From Takakia lepidozioides (lineage: Eukaryota > Streptophyta > Takakiopsida > Takakiales > Takakiaceae): DNA of 64,000 bases. Below the pieces are notes generated by a model that worked only from the letters and a program-made list of their open reading frames with translations, was not told the DNA's origin and did not search any database. A program made the translations under genes and the position numbers. The stretch's first letter is position 1. Each line of letters opens with the position of its first letter. Where the stretch lies: NCBI GenBank assembly GCA_030704615.1, contig CM060733.1:20396001-20460000 (forward strand), given 5' to 3'. Positions 47,161 through 59,200 of this stretch are shown here, piece after piece.

Positions 47161-48762
47161 CTACTCATATAAAGATTCCCCGAACTTCTTCATAGCAGTT
47201 GTAGTCGGAAGTCCTAGCAGTACATTGACACTCTTGCGGTCCTTTCCAGAAGACGTTAAGAGGACCACTTCCTTGTCAGGCAAGCTGGCCGGGCTCATGC
47301 AGATAGGTTGTCCCCACCCAAAATCTGTAGTATGGAAAGGAAGTCTCAACCATGTCGTAAGAAGGAGAGTGGCCACAAGTTGGGGCCGGGCACGGGTCAC
47401 CTCGAAGTAATCGATGGCTGATCTCATGTACTTGTCTGTAATCAAAGCAATGGCCTCCTGAACGAGCTGGACAGCATGGGATAACGGCTTCTCTGTTAGA
47501 TCAGAGGCCGTCGTCATTGCAAAAGTAAGTACAATACCATTTCCCATGTAGTACTTGGGAAGAGGGGGCTCAAACTTCGATCGGCCATCAACTGCGAAGA
47601 GGATTCTTGATTTCTGGGAAGGTTCCATGTCCAATGCTTTGGTCCGTGCCCGCCAAGCTAGAGCTGTCAAGGCCTCAAATGCGGTGACTTTACTCACAAC
47701 CTTCTCGTCCAATATCTTTTTCTTAAGAGCCTCGACCTCGTTGGGCTCCAAGGTAAAGGAGTTATACACCAGATTTTCTCCGAGCAACAGATCTTTGTTC
47801 ACAGAGAGATCCTCGATTTCATCAAACTCATGGTGAGGGAAATCGACTTGGGGCGGCGAGCGGTGTTTCAAAACCATCCGATCGAGGTAAGGGGGGTTTG
47901 AGACATCCAAGCCACGAGCGAGCTCTCCCCATGCCAGAACAAACTGATTAGCGGAGAGCCCATCCATCATGCAATGGTTGTTGTTGATACCCAACACAAA
48001 ACCCCCGCATTTGAACTTTGTCACCTGCACACGAGACGAAACATATTTAATGTACAATGGCTGCCACTGCCTGTTCAGCTCAAATGGCGAAGAAAGGAAG
48101 CAACGGACAAAATGGAGAGAAAGGAAAAGGAAAAGGAAGGAAGATAGCTGAGACGAATATTTTCTTCTGCAACACATTACTACATGTACAATATCGGCTG
48201 CAGACACCGGTTGAGAGAAACCATTGGCATTGAGCTTTGCACCGCATGCTTTGATGAACACAAAACAAACTTTCAGAAACTTAAGGAAACGGATAAAGAA
48301 ATATGCCTCACTCCTTACCTGAACAAGCAATGGAGGAATTTCTAAAATGTTTCTGGCGTTAGGCTGGTCATAGACAAGCTGTTTCATGAAGGGAGCCGGC
48401 CTCGAAAGCTCTCCCAACTCTGCAATGTGATGATCTGCAGATGCCTCCACAAACACAACTCCTTGTCCGTTACAGTCAATCTGCAGTTTGAAATCTGGGC
48501 TTAGGCCCAGTCTTCCAGCCATCGGAGTAAAGTGCACGAGGAGTTTCCGAAGAGACTCTCTAATGACATCCACGGGATCTTCGTTTTTCTTGTCCTCTTG
48601 CGCATTGAAGAAATATACTGTCCGCATTGTAACAGCGATGTTTTGGTCAAGGTTGGAGAGATAGAAGACATTGTTTTCGACGGGCTCCGCAGAGAAGACC
48701 AATGTGGGTTCCTTCACCGTAATATTGAGCTTCAGCGGGGGTGCATCGTCACCACCTGGCAT
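47161..48762 (-). CDS. BAHD acyltransferase, omega-hydroxypalmitate O-feruloyl transferase-like
   Basis: Cytosolic acyl-CoA-dependent transferase. Close relatives move feruloyl groups to omega-hydroxy fatty acids or alcohols for suberin and cutin. Two exons, 48762-48319 and 48024-47161, join in phase 0 to 435 residues, normal for BAHD enzymes. The catalytic HxxxD is H165-CMM-D169 and the structural DFGWG is at about residue 382. The N-terminal YLSNLDQNIAVTMRTVYFF, the LAGR-type motif (MAGRLG) and VTKFKCGGFVLG resemble the HHT/ASFT branch rather than HCT, though substrate cannot be fixed from sequence. The intron is 294 bp and open throughout. The start is the ATG of MPGGDDAPP; the open frame extends 47 codons upstream without homology. 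Confidence 0.93.
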   Translation of the reverse strand: MPGGDDAPPLKLNITVKEPTLVFSAEPVENNVFYLSNLDQNIAVTMRTVYFFNAQEDKKNEDPVDVIRESLRKLLVHFTPMAGRLGLSPDFKLQIDCNGQGVVFVEASADHHIAELGELSRPAPFMKQLVYDQPNARNILEIPPLLVQVRSEAYFFIRFLKFLKVCFVFIKACGAKLNANGFSQPVSAADIVHVVMCCRRKYSSQLSSFLFLFLSLHFVRCFLSSPFELNRQWQPLYIKYVSSRVQVTKFKCGGFVLGINNNHCMMDGLSANQFVLAWGELARGLDVSNPPYLDRMVLKHRSPPQVDFPHHEFDEIEDLSVNKDLLLGENLVYNSFTLEPNEVEALKKKILDEKVVSKVTAFEALTALAWRARTKALDMEPSQKSRILFAVDGRSKFEPPLPKYYMGNGIVLTFAMTTASDLTEKPLSHAVQLVQEAIALITDKYMRSAIDYFEVTRARPQLVATLLLTTWLRLPFHTTDFGWGQPICMSPASLPDKEVVLLTSSGKDRKSVNVLLGLPTTTAMKKFGESLYE

Positions 48763-50230
48763 TGTTGCTGGCCAAGGTCTCTCACAGGCAGCACCTAGGA
48801 AACAAATCCTCACAGCTAGGAAAGAACGAGCACCCACAAACACAATGCACTTCAGATTAAGTAGGCAGCAGTCTAAAGAGTCCCTCACCTCACTGTGGAA
48901 CAACTGTAATAACTCCCACTCAGGCCCAGCTCACAACAACCCAAACAGCATTTCTCACTAAGTTCTACTTAAAGCTAGTATGCTGCAAAAGCAAGATTGA
49001 AACCCACTCCGTAGCGCGCTGAGCAAAGCTTGCAGAAAGCAGTGCTTCAAGGTCAGCCGGAAATCAATGCAATTGTGGCAGACAATAACATGGCATCAAC
49101 TGCATGCTGCAGCAGCCATAAATGCATGCCGGCCTTCTCCCGTGCAATTCTCCCTGTGCCACTCACCCAAGTGCTGCCGTTACTTTACATTCCATACATA
49201 CCCATCACGTTGGCCCTCATCACACTCTGTGCATTCATGGCAACCATCTCGCAAAATGGTTGCGATGCTGGTGGCTGGACTCTAACTTAATTCCGTTCTC
49301 CATGTCCACAATCACAGTCGTGCATCGCGGCCTCAGAGGCACACGCTTTGTGACTAAGTTATGATGCCACAGTACCAAACAAACTATTCTTGTTCTTCTG
49401 GAATACATGGGAAAGAAGAATTGCATTCTTCATGATGTTACAAAACCATGGGAAGCCATCAGCCAGTAGGCTATACTTTAGAAAGAGAAACACAATTCAA
49501 TGAGAATGCAATTGAGGGAAACATGATCTCTTTGATTCATTCTCTTTGATGGGCAACAGTGCAATAGCAGCAGAAACAAGGCTCCAACATCTTATGTATT
49601 TGACTCATCAGCCTACAGTAGAGCTCAACTACTTGGTCAGAATGGTACAAATCAAAGAGAAAAAGCTGACATAGCAACGCCAAGCTATTTATACATTATC
49701 CATGATTGTCACTGAGGCTGATGTGTAAGGGGTCAGTAACTAACAGAAACCTTGACTGGCTTAGATGAAAGGTTACACAGTAAACATCCACATCTTTGTA
49801 AGATGTCCAGCAATTTATCACAAATAGAATCCCTCCATGGTGAAGTTGCTCACCCATTGACCTGGAAGGTGAGGGACTGATATTGTTGTTCAAGCAGGGA
49901 TGACATTTTCCTGTTTCCTTGATTACTCTGTTGCAGCAGTATGTTCTGTGGCTTCCGATTCCTTGTGTTTGGTGTTCAATTGTGGAAGATCAACCGGTGC
50001 AAGGAAATCTTTTGCAGTAGCTAGCCCACGGAATAGTTGTCTCCTTGTTGATGTCAAGGATTGATTTTGGAAATCCAGACAGTCGATGTCAAGTGATACT
50101 TGGAGTACCCTCTCAACACAAACAGCGGTTGTGAGTTTGGACTCTTATGCAAAATCTTGGTTCAATCTTGTTATCAATGAATATTTATGTGTAAAAGCAC
50201 ATCGTGTATCCTCAAAACAATATGCGTGGG
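48763..50230. other. Intergenic between BAHD gene 5' end and ATR 3' end
   Basis: No gene recognised. Short ORFs overlap on both strands. It should contain the promoter of the minus-strand BAHD gene and the 3' untranslated region of ATR. Confidence 0.45.
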
Positions 50231-53200
50231 TCAAAACCAGGCCATCCACCAGATATACATTTTCGCCAAGTTGCTACGTGACACTGCTTCTTCAATGAGG
50301 CGATGTGCCTGGCCTTCAACCGACAGAGGCAATGAAGGGGCTGCCCCTACTCCAACCACCACTCCTTGTAAGCGGGCCTCTATGTTGGCTATGGCGCGCT
50401 GTACCCAGGTACCCCAGAATACACAGACAATGCCCATATATTTAGTCTTTCCAGACCTATCCCTCTCTCGCTCTGGGGTTATGGTGAATCTTATAACGTT
50501 TCTTTATGTCTTCCACAAGCAAAGGGTGAGGAATATGCTTTATATACCACCACAAGAAAGACCACCAATACATTTGAGCCCATTTCCTAATTTCACTTTC
50601 AGACATCCTGTAAAACCAACTAAGCAAAAAGAATTAACTCTGTCATGCTGCAAGCCATGAGGAGCAAAGTAGAAGGGAATGGCGTACCTGAGCGTGGGGG
50701 TTTTGAACCTCCACTTCACTTGACTTGTGAGATTTTGTCCATTCCACTAGAGGATCGTGGATGAAGGTCTCCAACACACTCACAAGTGTCTCCCGGTGTG
50801 CTCTCAAGACACTCAAGGTGATCTCACATACACGTGAGAACACACCTTCATACCCTGTAATTCCCAGGCCATCGATCATGTTCTGCAATAACAACCTCAA
50901 TATCATGTTCTGAAGATCCTGTGGACGGGAATTCACATATGTAAGTAATATGATCATGACCAAGTGCGCAACTTGTGTCGTTTAGGAGGGCTCTTGTGCA
51001 CATTTAATGTAACATTGTGCTCTATCAAACTGTCGAAACGAGGATGGCATCTGTTATTACCTGGGTGAGGCGGAATGGCACCACCTCAGGTTTTTCCAGT
51101 GCAAGTCCCTTGTCAAACAGGCAGCTGAAGTCCACATGCACACAGTCCCCCGTCGTGGAATCAAACAAAATGTTTTCCCCATGTCGATCTCCCAGTCCCA
51201 CAATGTGGCCTACCATTGACCAGACAGCTGTTGTATGTGCATAGGCGACACGGGCCCGGAACCAGGCAGCTGGCTCTGGAAATGTGTTTAGAAACCACCG
51301 GTGAAACACTGGTGGGAACATGTGCAGAAGCTTGGTGTGGAGAATCTCCTCACCCTGGGCACCTTGCTGCTCATACAGACGCTTGATCAAAGGATTTGTT
51401 TTCTGGCGATCAAACTTCCCAGTAGTCACATAAATGTCTTGCAAGATGTGACGCAGACCCCGGGTGTGCAAAACCCACTCAATCATCCCACAGTCCTCAG
51501 TAAGTGGAATGACAGCAAATGTACGAATGTAGAGTTTTCGACGGCGGCTTTGAGGGTCCTTTGAAAGCAGGCGGTTTATCATGGTAGTGAACTCCATCAT
51601 ACGAGCATCCTTTCGCAAGTCATCCTTTGGCTTGCACAGAAATGGATGTTCTGCCCCATCACTCCCTACCAGCACAACCTACAGCCATATCCAGAATGCT
51701 CCTTATCACTTTCTGGCAGGAAGAGACTGAGGCACACTTGGCTGCTCTAACACCGAGACCATTTCACTTTCATCTTAGTGCCTTCCACATGAAAGATCAC
51801 TTAGTTCCCTACTCATGCCAACAGCCTTCTGCTTAGAGTCCATACTTCACTTGAATTTGGGCACAGCTGTTTTGACTCGAGAGCCTGCGGTTTTACGAAG
51901 CATGAACAATGAACCAGCTGAAACCTCATAAACTACTGAGGCTCAGAACATGGACCTTTTTTCTTAATTAGTCGCTCTAAGCAATGCTTAGAGCCAGTAC
52001 GGATAATTCAGTTTTTAAGAGCAACTGGAGTAGTGGCATTCATGAACAAGGTCCAGACCCACCTTTTTGGGACGCTGCAATGATGCGAGTATCTCAACCT
52101 CATCCGTGATCCCACAGATAGTGGCATAATCTCCAGTAGGAAATGGGTTGTAGTCAACATTGGAGAGCCCGTCTGCTGGAAGAGTAACTGTCAAAGCCTT
52201 TTGAAGGGGCATGATAACACCTACAGGCATCATCCGCTTCAATCCACTAAACTCACTTTGTATATTTACCGTGCGGGCCTTCGGCTGGCCTGGATAGAAA
52301 GACAATTTGATCATTTGGTCTATCAACCCTGCAAATTGACAAAACAGAGCCTTATGCCTGTCTTGTCGTGCCTCTTTGTCGTTCCTCTTTGCTTGTTGGA
52401 TAATTTCTGCTGCAGCTTCACGCCTGGCAGCTACTGTGGACTTCGACACTGCTGCCATTGTCCAGAGAGCTTGTTGCGGATAGACCTGCAGCATACATTT
52501 TACCGTGGGATCAGAAAGAAGAAAATGTCTTTTTCCAAATGCCTTAACTCTACCCATTTTAGTAGCTTACCAAGTTTCATCGAAAAACCTCAAACTTCAC
52601 TGCTTCCACAACTTTAAAAATCAACTTATGAGCCCGACGTGCATTAGAACACATAATGAGAAACAGTAACACCATGAAGTAATTCATGACAGGTATACCA
52701 CAAAATTCAGGGGCAGTGATGAAAGAGAGTGTTCTAGTAATCCACCTGATGCTAACTTTACATGACAGGTAGAATCAACCTCGAGGAAAAAATACTACCT
52801 GTAATACAGTGGTAATGATGCGCTTAACCAAACGCACCAACTCCTCATTCTGATGGCAGATTCGAGACACCAGCTGTGACAGTGCTGTCAGCCATTGATA
52901 AGTAGGAAGGTCCTTGAGACACCCCCTCATGATGCCCATTGTCTGTTGTTGAGATAAACAAGACATCAGGTTATCTGTATGCATAGAAGCAGAAGATACA
53001 CTGACATTCAGGGCAACACAGAACCAAATTGATCTATCATATTACTGGGTTCTATTCTATCATAGATTCTAAGCACACATTCCGTTAAGTTCCTAAAGCA
53101 CCAAGAGGCACCCTCACAATCAATTGTACTCTCTCCACACAGTAGTCCCATTCTATCCCATCCTGACAACCAGCAGTTACTTTTCACAGATATTCCAAAA

Positions 53201-56200
53201 ACAGTATGCTCTCATCAAGTCTGAGAGGTAAGGACACACTCTTGTATGCACTGCTTTCACTCCTGCATTGGACGCCAGAGCTTCCCCTCGGTAAATAGTG
53301 CCGAACTCAAACCACAGAGTGAGCAACCGAGGCATCGCCTGAAAGAGTCGGCGATGGCCTTTATGCAGGCCCTTAGCATAGAAGATGAGAGCATCCGGAA
53401 GGTAGCTCCACCAGGGCTTGTCATCCACAGGAGGGTGCCTCCGATGCCTGCCAGGCTGGAGACAGATGCACAGTATGACCTCACACATGCATTCAAATTT
53501 CAAGTTCTTTCACAGGATAGCACTTCTAATGAGAATAGTCTGGGTCACGAGGCTGGATGCTCACCTGAAGTGAATCCTTGGCTCCATCTAAACTTTCTTC
53601 CTGCCTTCGTCGTGCATCGACAAGTAAGTCATCATAGTACTTGGCGACGAAGAAAAAGCCCTTTTCCCAGTGAGGCTGCAGACTGCGAACCTGGTGGTAT
53701 AAGCTTAGTACATCCTTTTTCTGCTTTTGTCCTGTGTGGTGAACCCAGCGGGCCAGGAGGAGAAGGGTTTTTGCCACGTCATGGTCTTTGTCTCTCCGAA
53801 CCTGTGTGCTGTTGACTACTCGACTTGCACTCGCAGAATTTGTGGATGTTCCTGGTGCTCCTCTGGGAGCTGCTGATTGAGTAACCAAAAGACCACCAAT
53901 TGCTGAAACTGTCGCCTCACCAAGGACCTAATGGAGCAATCAAGCTTTCAGAGGTGGTTAGATACATGGTGGTTGCTTAAGTTGGTATATTTCCCCAATG
54001 AATCTTATGCACACACACTTGACAAGCTGGTAGAATAATGTTAAGCCCAAGCTTGCTGCAGCTGAAAAGATACTAGCATCTATGGGCTTGCCTTCCAAGA
54101 TAATGAACCAGAAATAGTCTTACAACAAACTGAGACCTCTCAAGGGGACACACCTGTTGAGGCACATTGGTGAGAGCTTGCTGAAGCTCCGCTATGGCAC
54201 GGTGACTTCTCTGTGTGTCCCAAAGCAGCTTTGCCATTTCCATGTGAGCATTGGGAGCTCCCACAGATTGTGCCTGCAGGATCGCCCTGTTGGCTGTTTC
54301 ATAGTGCCCTGCTGCTCTACACAGTTTCGCATACTGCAGCCAGCATGCACCCACTTCAGCTTGCAAGTTGCTCGCACTGAAGACCAACCTCCGGAGTGCC
54401 AAAATTGGTTCACGCGTCCACAGTGAGGGCTGCATGTATTCAGGCATTTATTGATTGTCACGATAATGTTGGCCACTTCAGCCTTGAAGGACAAACAAAA
54501 CATTATTGTGAATAATGGTTGCAAGACACTTAGTTGCTGAAAGAAGATAGCACCTGGAAGTAGGAGCCCTTTTTCTTGTGCCCCTTTACAACAGAATCTG
54601 TGGCACAGGAAAGTCTACTCTGTGTAGATTAGTTGGGCCCAAAATACTGAAATGTATAATAGGCTTGAGATCCCCCCCAGCCCACAAACCTGTGTGATTT
54701 TTAAGCGACTCTCCCAGTCTTCAACTAACTGCACCATCCTCACATGGGGTTGGACCCTGTGAGGCTCGCCTGCTTTACCAGACTCTTCACCATCCATAAA
54801 TGCTAGAGTACTGAAGTCTTCCAACTCCCGTAGCATATGCAACTTGACAACAAACGGGTAGGCACGAGTATACGACTCCATGCTTGCTGCCGCCAATGGT
54901 GCAAGGAGAGTCTGCCGAGAATACATAAGCTGTTCAGCAAATAGATCTTGGTCCCTCTTCTGAAGAGCTTGTAGGACCTTGCCCAAGCTAATATCAAATG
55001 CTGAATTTCCATCCGAAGCATTTGATAACAAACCCTCCCCATCAGCCCCCCTCACATACTCTTCCAGCAGATCCCATTGCCCAAGGCGCCATGCTGCTTG
55101 TAGCCCTCTGGTGCTCCACTCTTTTGTGTGGTTGGGCATCCGTGAGATCAACCCGTCAACATGAATCACCATAGCCTGTGTGGTCACATCAACCAACATG
55201 TTTTGGTATTTTAACGTTCACAAATGTTTCTCACCTCAACACTTGTTCGAAATACAGCACCAGGCTTTACTCACATGAACATGCTCACTGAAAGAATCAT
55301 TTGAACAAGAATAATAACACCGAAACTAGAATACACTATCAGGTCTTCAGCCAAAAATCTGCACCAGCTTCTATGCTAACAAGTGTTGGAAAGTCACCAC
55401 CCAGACGTTCCAATCGCATGACATGTAGGATAGCATCAACAAGCTTAACTCAATATTCCAAAGAAGAGCTCCAGGAGTTAAAGCCTGACAGGAAACTACA
55501 ACCACCAGAACTCAGCCAGGCGACCTACATATGGTTCTGTAGACATGTCACCACAGATTTCAGTAGATTTTGTAAATGGTATTGGATAGACCTGCAAATG
55601 ACCCATATTGAGCAGGCAGTCAAGAACCCCTAGATGTCGTGTCACACTGTTGGGTTCCATTTGAAGAGCTTGTTCACAGCATGTGAGTGCTTCTCCCCAG
55701 TTCCCTGCCTTCTCATTGATGAGTATTTGGTCCTGAAGGCTTGCAGGTTTGCAAAGACGCGAGAGCCCTGAAAGCCCGTCAGGCTCCTCCAATCCACTGT
55801 AAATCTCCAGCAGAAAGGTCACATCCTCATCTGTAAAGGCTCCACTCGTCCCAGCAGCAGGATTCAATGCACCCGACTTTTCATGTACATGAGACTCAAA
55901 GTAGAGCAAAGAGCGGGCATAGGCTTGGCACCGGAAGGAGGCCCCTGCCAAGGCTTGCTTTGGAATTGCAGCTAACAGCTGAGAGACATTGTCAATGCGC
56001 CGTGCAACCTGGTTAGCCTCTTCCACTTTAGTACTTCCCCGTGTTCCTCTGCTTGGTATATTAACTGGTATTGCCTGACTGGGGGCCACTGATCCACCCC
56101 GCTTGCAGTCATCCAACCATTTCCCCAGATTGTCTAATAGAGTGAAGACAGTTTGAGTGCTTACTTCACTTGGACCAGACCAGCTACGTGAGGAATTGCA

Positions 56201-59200
56201 GATCTCTTCATCTGCAGCCACTGCAGAAATTCCCCCTTTCAGAAACATTATCCAAAATAAAACTAACGCAAACAATGGACATCTGTAACAAGACGTCTGA
56301 AATCTCATTCAAGGCTAAAACATGAGGTTTGTAGACGTGCAAGCTGGGGAGCCAAAAGCCTGATCACTCCTATTCGTTCTATAATGCTCAAAGCCTGCAG
56401 GGAAGTTCCAGATATTAGTGACATTCTCGCATTGACAATTTGCTGCCATGTAAAAGTATAGTGGCCAATGATATGTCATTTGTTACCAGTTGAAGCTGTT
56501 TCAGACAGCACGTTCAAGATTTCCTCCGTAACACCAGTGCGCGCCTCTTCCGATCCATCACAAACTACGTTGAGAACCAGGTAAGGGAGGAGGTAGAGTG
56601 CAGTGCCCATGTCATGCCTCACCACTCCTCGGCAAGCTGTAAAAATGTCAGCCCTCTGCCCTGTGGCTTGTGACACCAACCGTCGAATCCAAAGATACAT
56701 CCACCGTCTGAAAGACATACCAGGCTGGAGAAGTGGCCCAGTGGGCATCACAGCACCTGATTTTTTAAGAAGATACTTGGAAGTCAAACAAGGAGTAATA
56801 ATTTCTTTCACGTCATCTGAAAACCTTTGCCAGAGACGTTCCCCACTCTCATTTGTTCTCGCAGCAGCACCCAGTATAGTTTTATCGCAATCTCTGCCCT
56901 CAAAAGACCGCAGATTGGAAGCAACCATCTTTCCAGATCTTGAACCTGAGGTCCTCCCAGCCCAAGCCAGTGCACCTCGTCCAAGCTGGGCTGCCCGACA
57001 CCCACTGAATTTCAACAGCTCCTGAATCGCCAAGGCAGCAGTGTCTTGTATATCTGTATCAGAAGCTGCCCTGAGAACCGGGGCTAGGTGCTCATTTATC
57101 AGCTCAAATACAAGATCGTCATCGCTGCGCTCGATTCTTGAACGGCAGCGAAGGTCCACCTGCTGCAGGTTTCTTGTGATTCAATCATGAGAACAAAATA
57201 ATAGCAGGCTATTGCTTAACACAGTGGGTGAATAATTCAACTAGCATGGCTAGTGGGTGGATTCATCTACTGCCTGATCCCTGCAATGCAGACGTGAGAA
57301 TATTGATGGGACGTCCAGTACATTGCTATTGTGGTTTGAAGTGAATTTGTACTTAACCCTCTTATTCTGAAAGCAGAGGCAGAAACAAAGTATGACGCCT
57401 CCCGAAGGGAGCGTAACTTATGGTGTCACTTCACCACACGGGCTACTGCCTTCCAGCTGAAAGGTGGACACCTTCATGACACACCAGACCGTGGTTTGAA
57501 CCCACAACCACATCCAACGTGGTATGTGCCCATTACCACTGGGCTACATGCTGGTTGTCGCAGAGGCAGAACACTATAATAGAACATCCAAATTCGCAAA
57601 TCAATACATGCAAAGGCATATAATTGACATTGATCAACATTATGTCAATAAAAGTTGGGGAGCATGGTACACAAGTGTCGTTTCTAGAAGTAAAGCAAAC
57701 TGACCTGCAACTTCACAGGATCAACTGCCCCAAGCTCTCCCAAGCATTCAGCACATGCAATCTTCAACCTCTGACTCATGGCCGTGCGAGATTCCTCTGC
57801 ACATCCGCGCATAAGGGCGGTGATTAGACAGCTTATGACATCCGCATCCAAGCTCGCCTCTCCAATTAACATTGCCCCTATATCTTTCCTTTTCAAGCGC
57901 AAGACTTTGTTTAATTCACTAGCTGTCATGTATCGCACACTCAAGCTTTCATGCCGTAACCCATCAGTGGCCTGCCGCAGTTGGTCACGCAAACTCAGGA
58001 GTCCATGAGCCTCTTGAAGAATTGCATTTACCCCTTCCAGGGCAGGAAGGCTAGGAAGAAGGGGGAGCTCTACTGCTTGATCTTCCAAGACACTTCTGTT
58101 CTTTACGACTAACTCCTCCAGTATTTCCACAGCTGCGGTCAGGTGTGGGGCTGTCTGCTCCCCTGACTGCCTCTCGAGACATGGCATGAGTGAAACCACA
58201 ATCTGGCTGGCTACATTTTTCAGGTTTGTTGGAGACACCTGGCATAATTAATCAATTATAGGGAAAACAGTTAGAAAACAAAACCTGCTTGCAACCAAAT
58301 AAACAACTAGTAACAAACACATCTGGTGGCAATCTCAACTAGACCAGAACATTGGTGGGAGCCTACTGCAAGCACTCCATGCACATCTTTGTGGTGCATG
58401 GCACTCCAGTTTGCAAACATTGAGGGCTGGTACACATAGAAGCTCGAAAACTGATGACCAAGGAAACCCCACAACAATTCGATAAATAGCATATTTGACT
58501 TAGTATACCTGCGCAAGCGTCCGCACAAATGACAGCCATGCTTTCAACCCTTCCCCTCGCAAGAGAGGCTCTTGCAGTGCCTGGGTAAGCAAGGCCATAA
58601 TCTTCGGAACGAATGCGCTGAGATGTGGACCAATCATGTCCATTAAGCGCTCAATGCATCGTAGCGCCTGTCTCTGAGAAGCAATGTCCACTGCACGTAG
58701 CAGCTTCCGGTCGATGCTGTTGAGAAGGCCTACAAAGTGTGTCCGTAGAAAGGTGGGCAGATCATCGGAGCCAGTGACAATACTTGCGACTTCTTGAATC
58801 ATGGGTGCAACCCTTGCAGACCTGAAGCACAGGTAACCTGAATCAAATATATAAAACCTTTCTCTCTCTCGTTATCAAGTACCATTTCATTTCATTTCTC
58901 TCACACAAAGAGGTGAAAGGCTGCCTATCTACACAAGGCACTCAGTCTTTCAGGTCTACAGCTATTCTGCCGCTCCAATTGTTGCTTTCTTTCTTTGATG
59001 CACTCTTGTCCCATGAGATCTTTTAGTTTCTTCCAGGCAATCTTCTAAAATATCTTTCTCTATAATATTTTCTGTCTCCAAAATAAATGCAAATATACAT
59101 AGAAAGTGTTTCTGAATGCCTTCCCTTAGTCCATAAGCTCTCCAACCGTCTCCTTGGCATTATAAAGTTTCTTTCTTCTCCCCGTTTCCTTCTCCGAGAC

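Noticed and set aside
54154-54482. Apparent 8-bp insertion and frameshift in ATR between a helix-like peptide (AEVANIIVTINKCL) and SLWTREPIL
   Set aside because: Plant ATR proteins, as I recall them, run directly from the preceding exon (RLKITQ) into SLWTREP. The acceptor at 54430 joins them in phase, so the helix-like peptide is intronic.
56322-56394. Extra ATR exon (ALSIIERIGVIRLLAPQLARLQTS)
   Set aside because: Its start is phase 0 but the preceding exon ends in phase 1. Direct splicing 56487 to 56220 keeps the frame and matches the expected protein.
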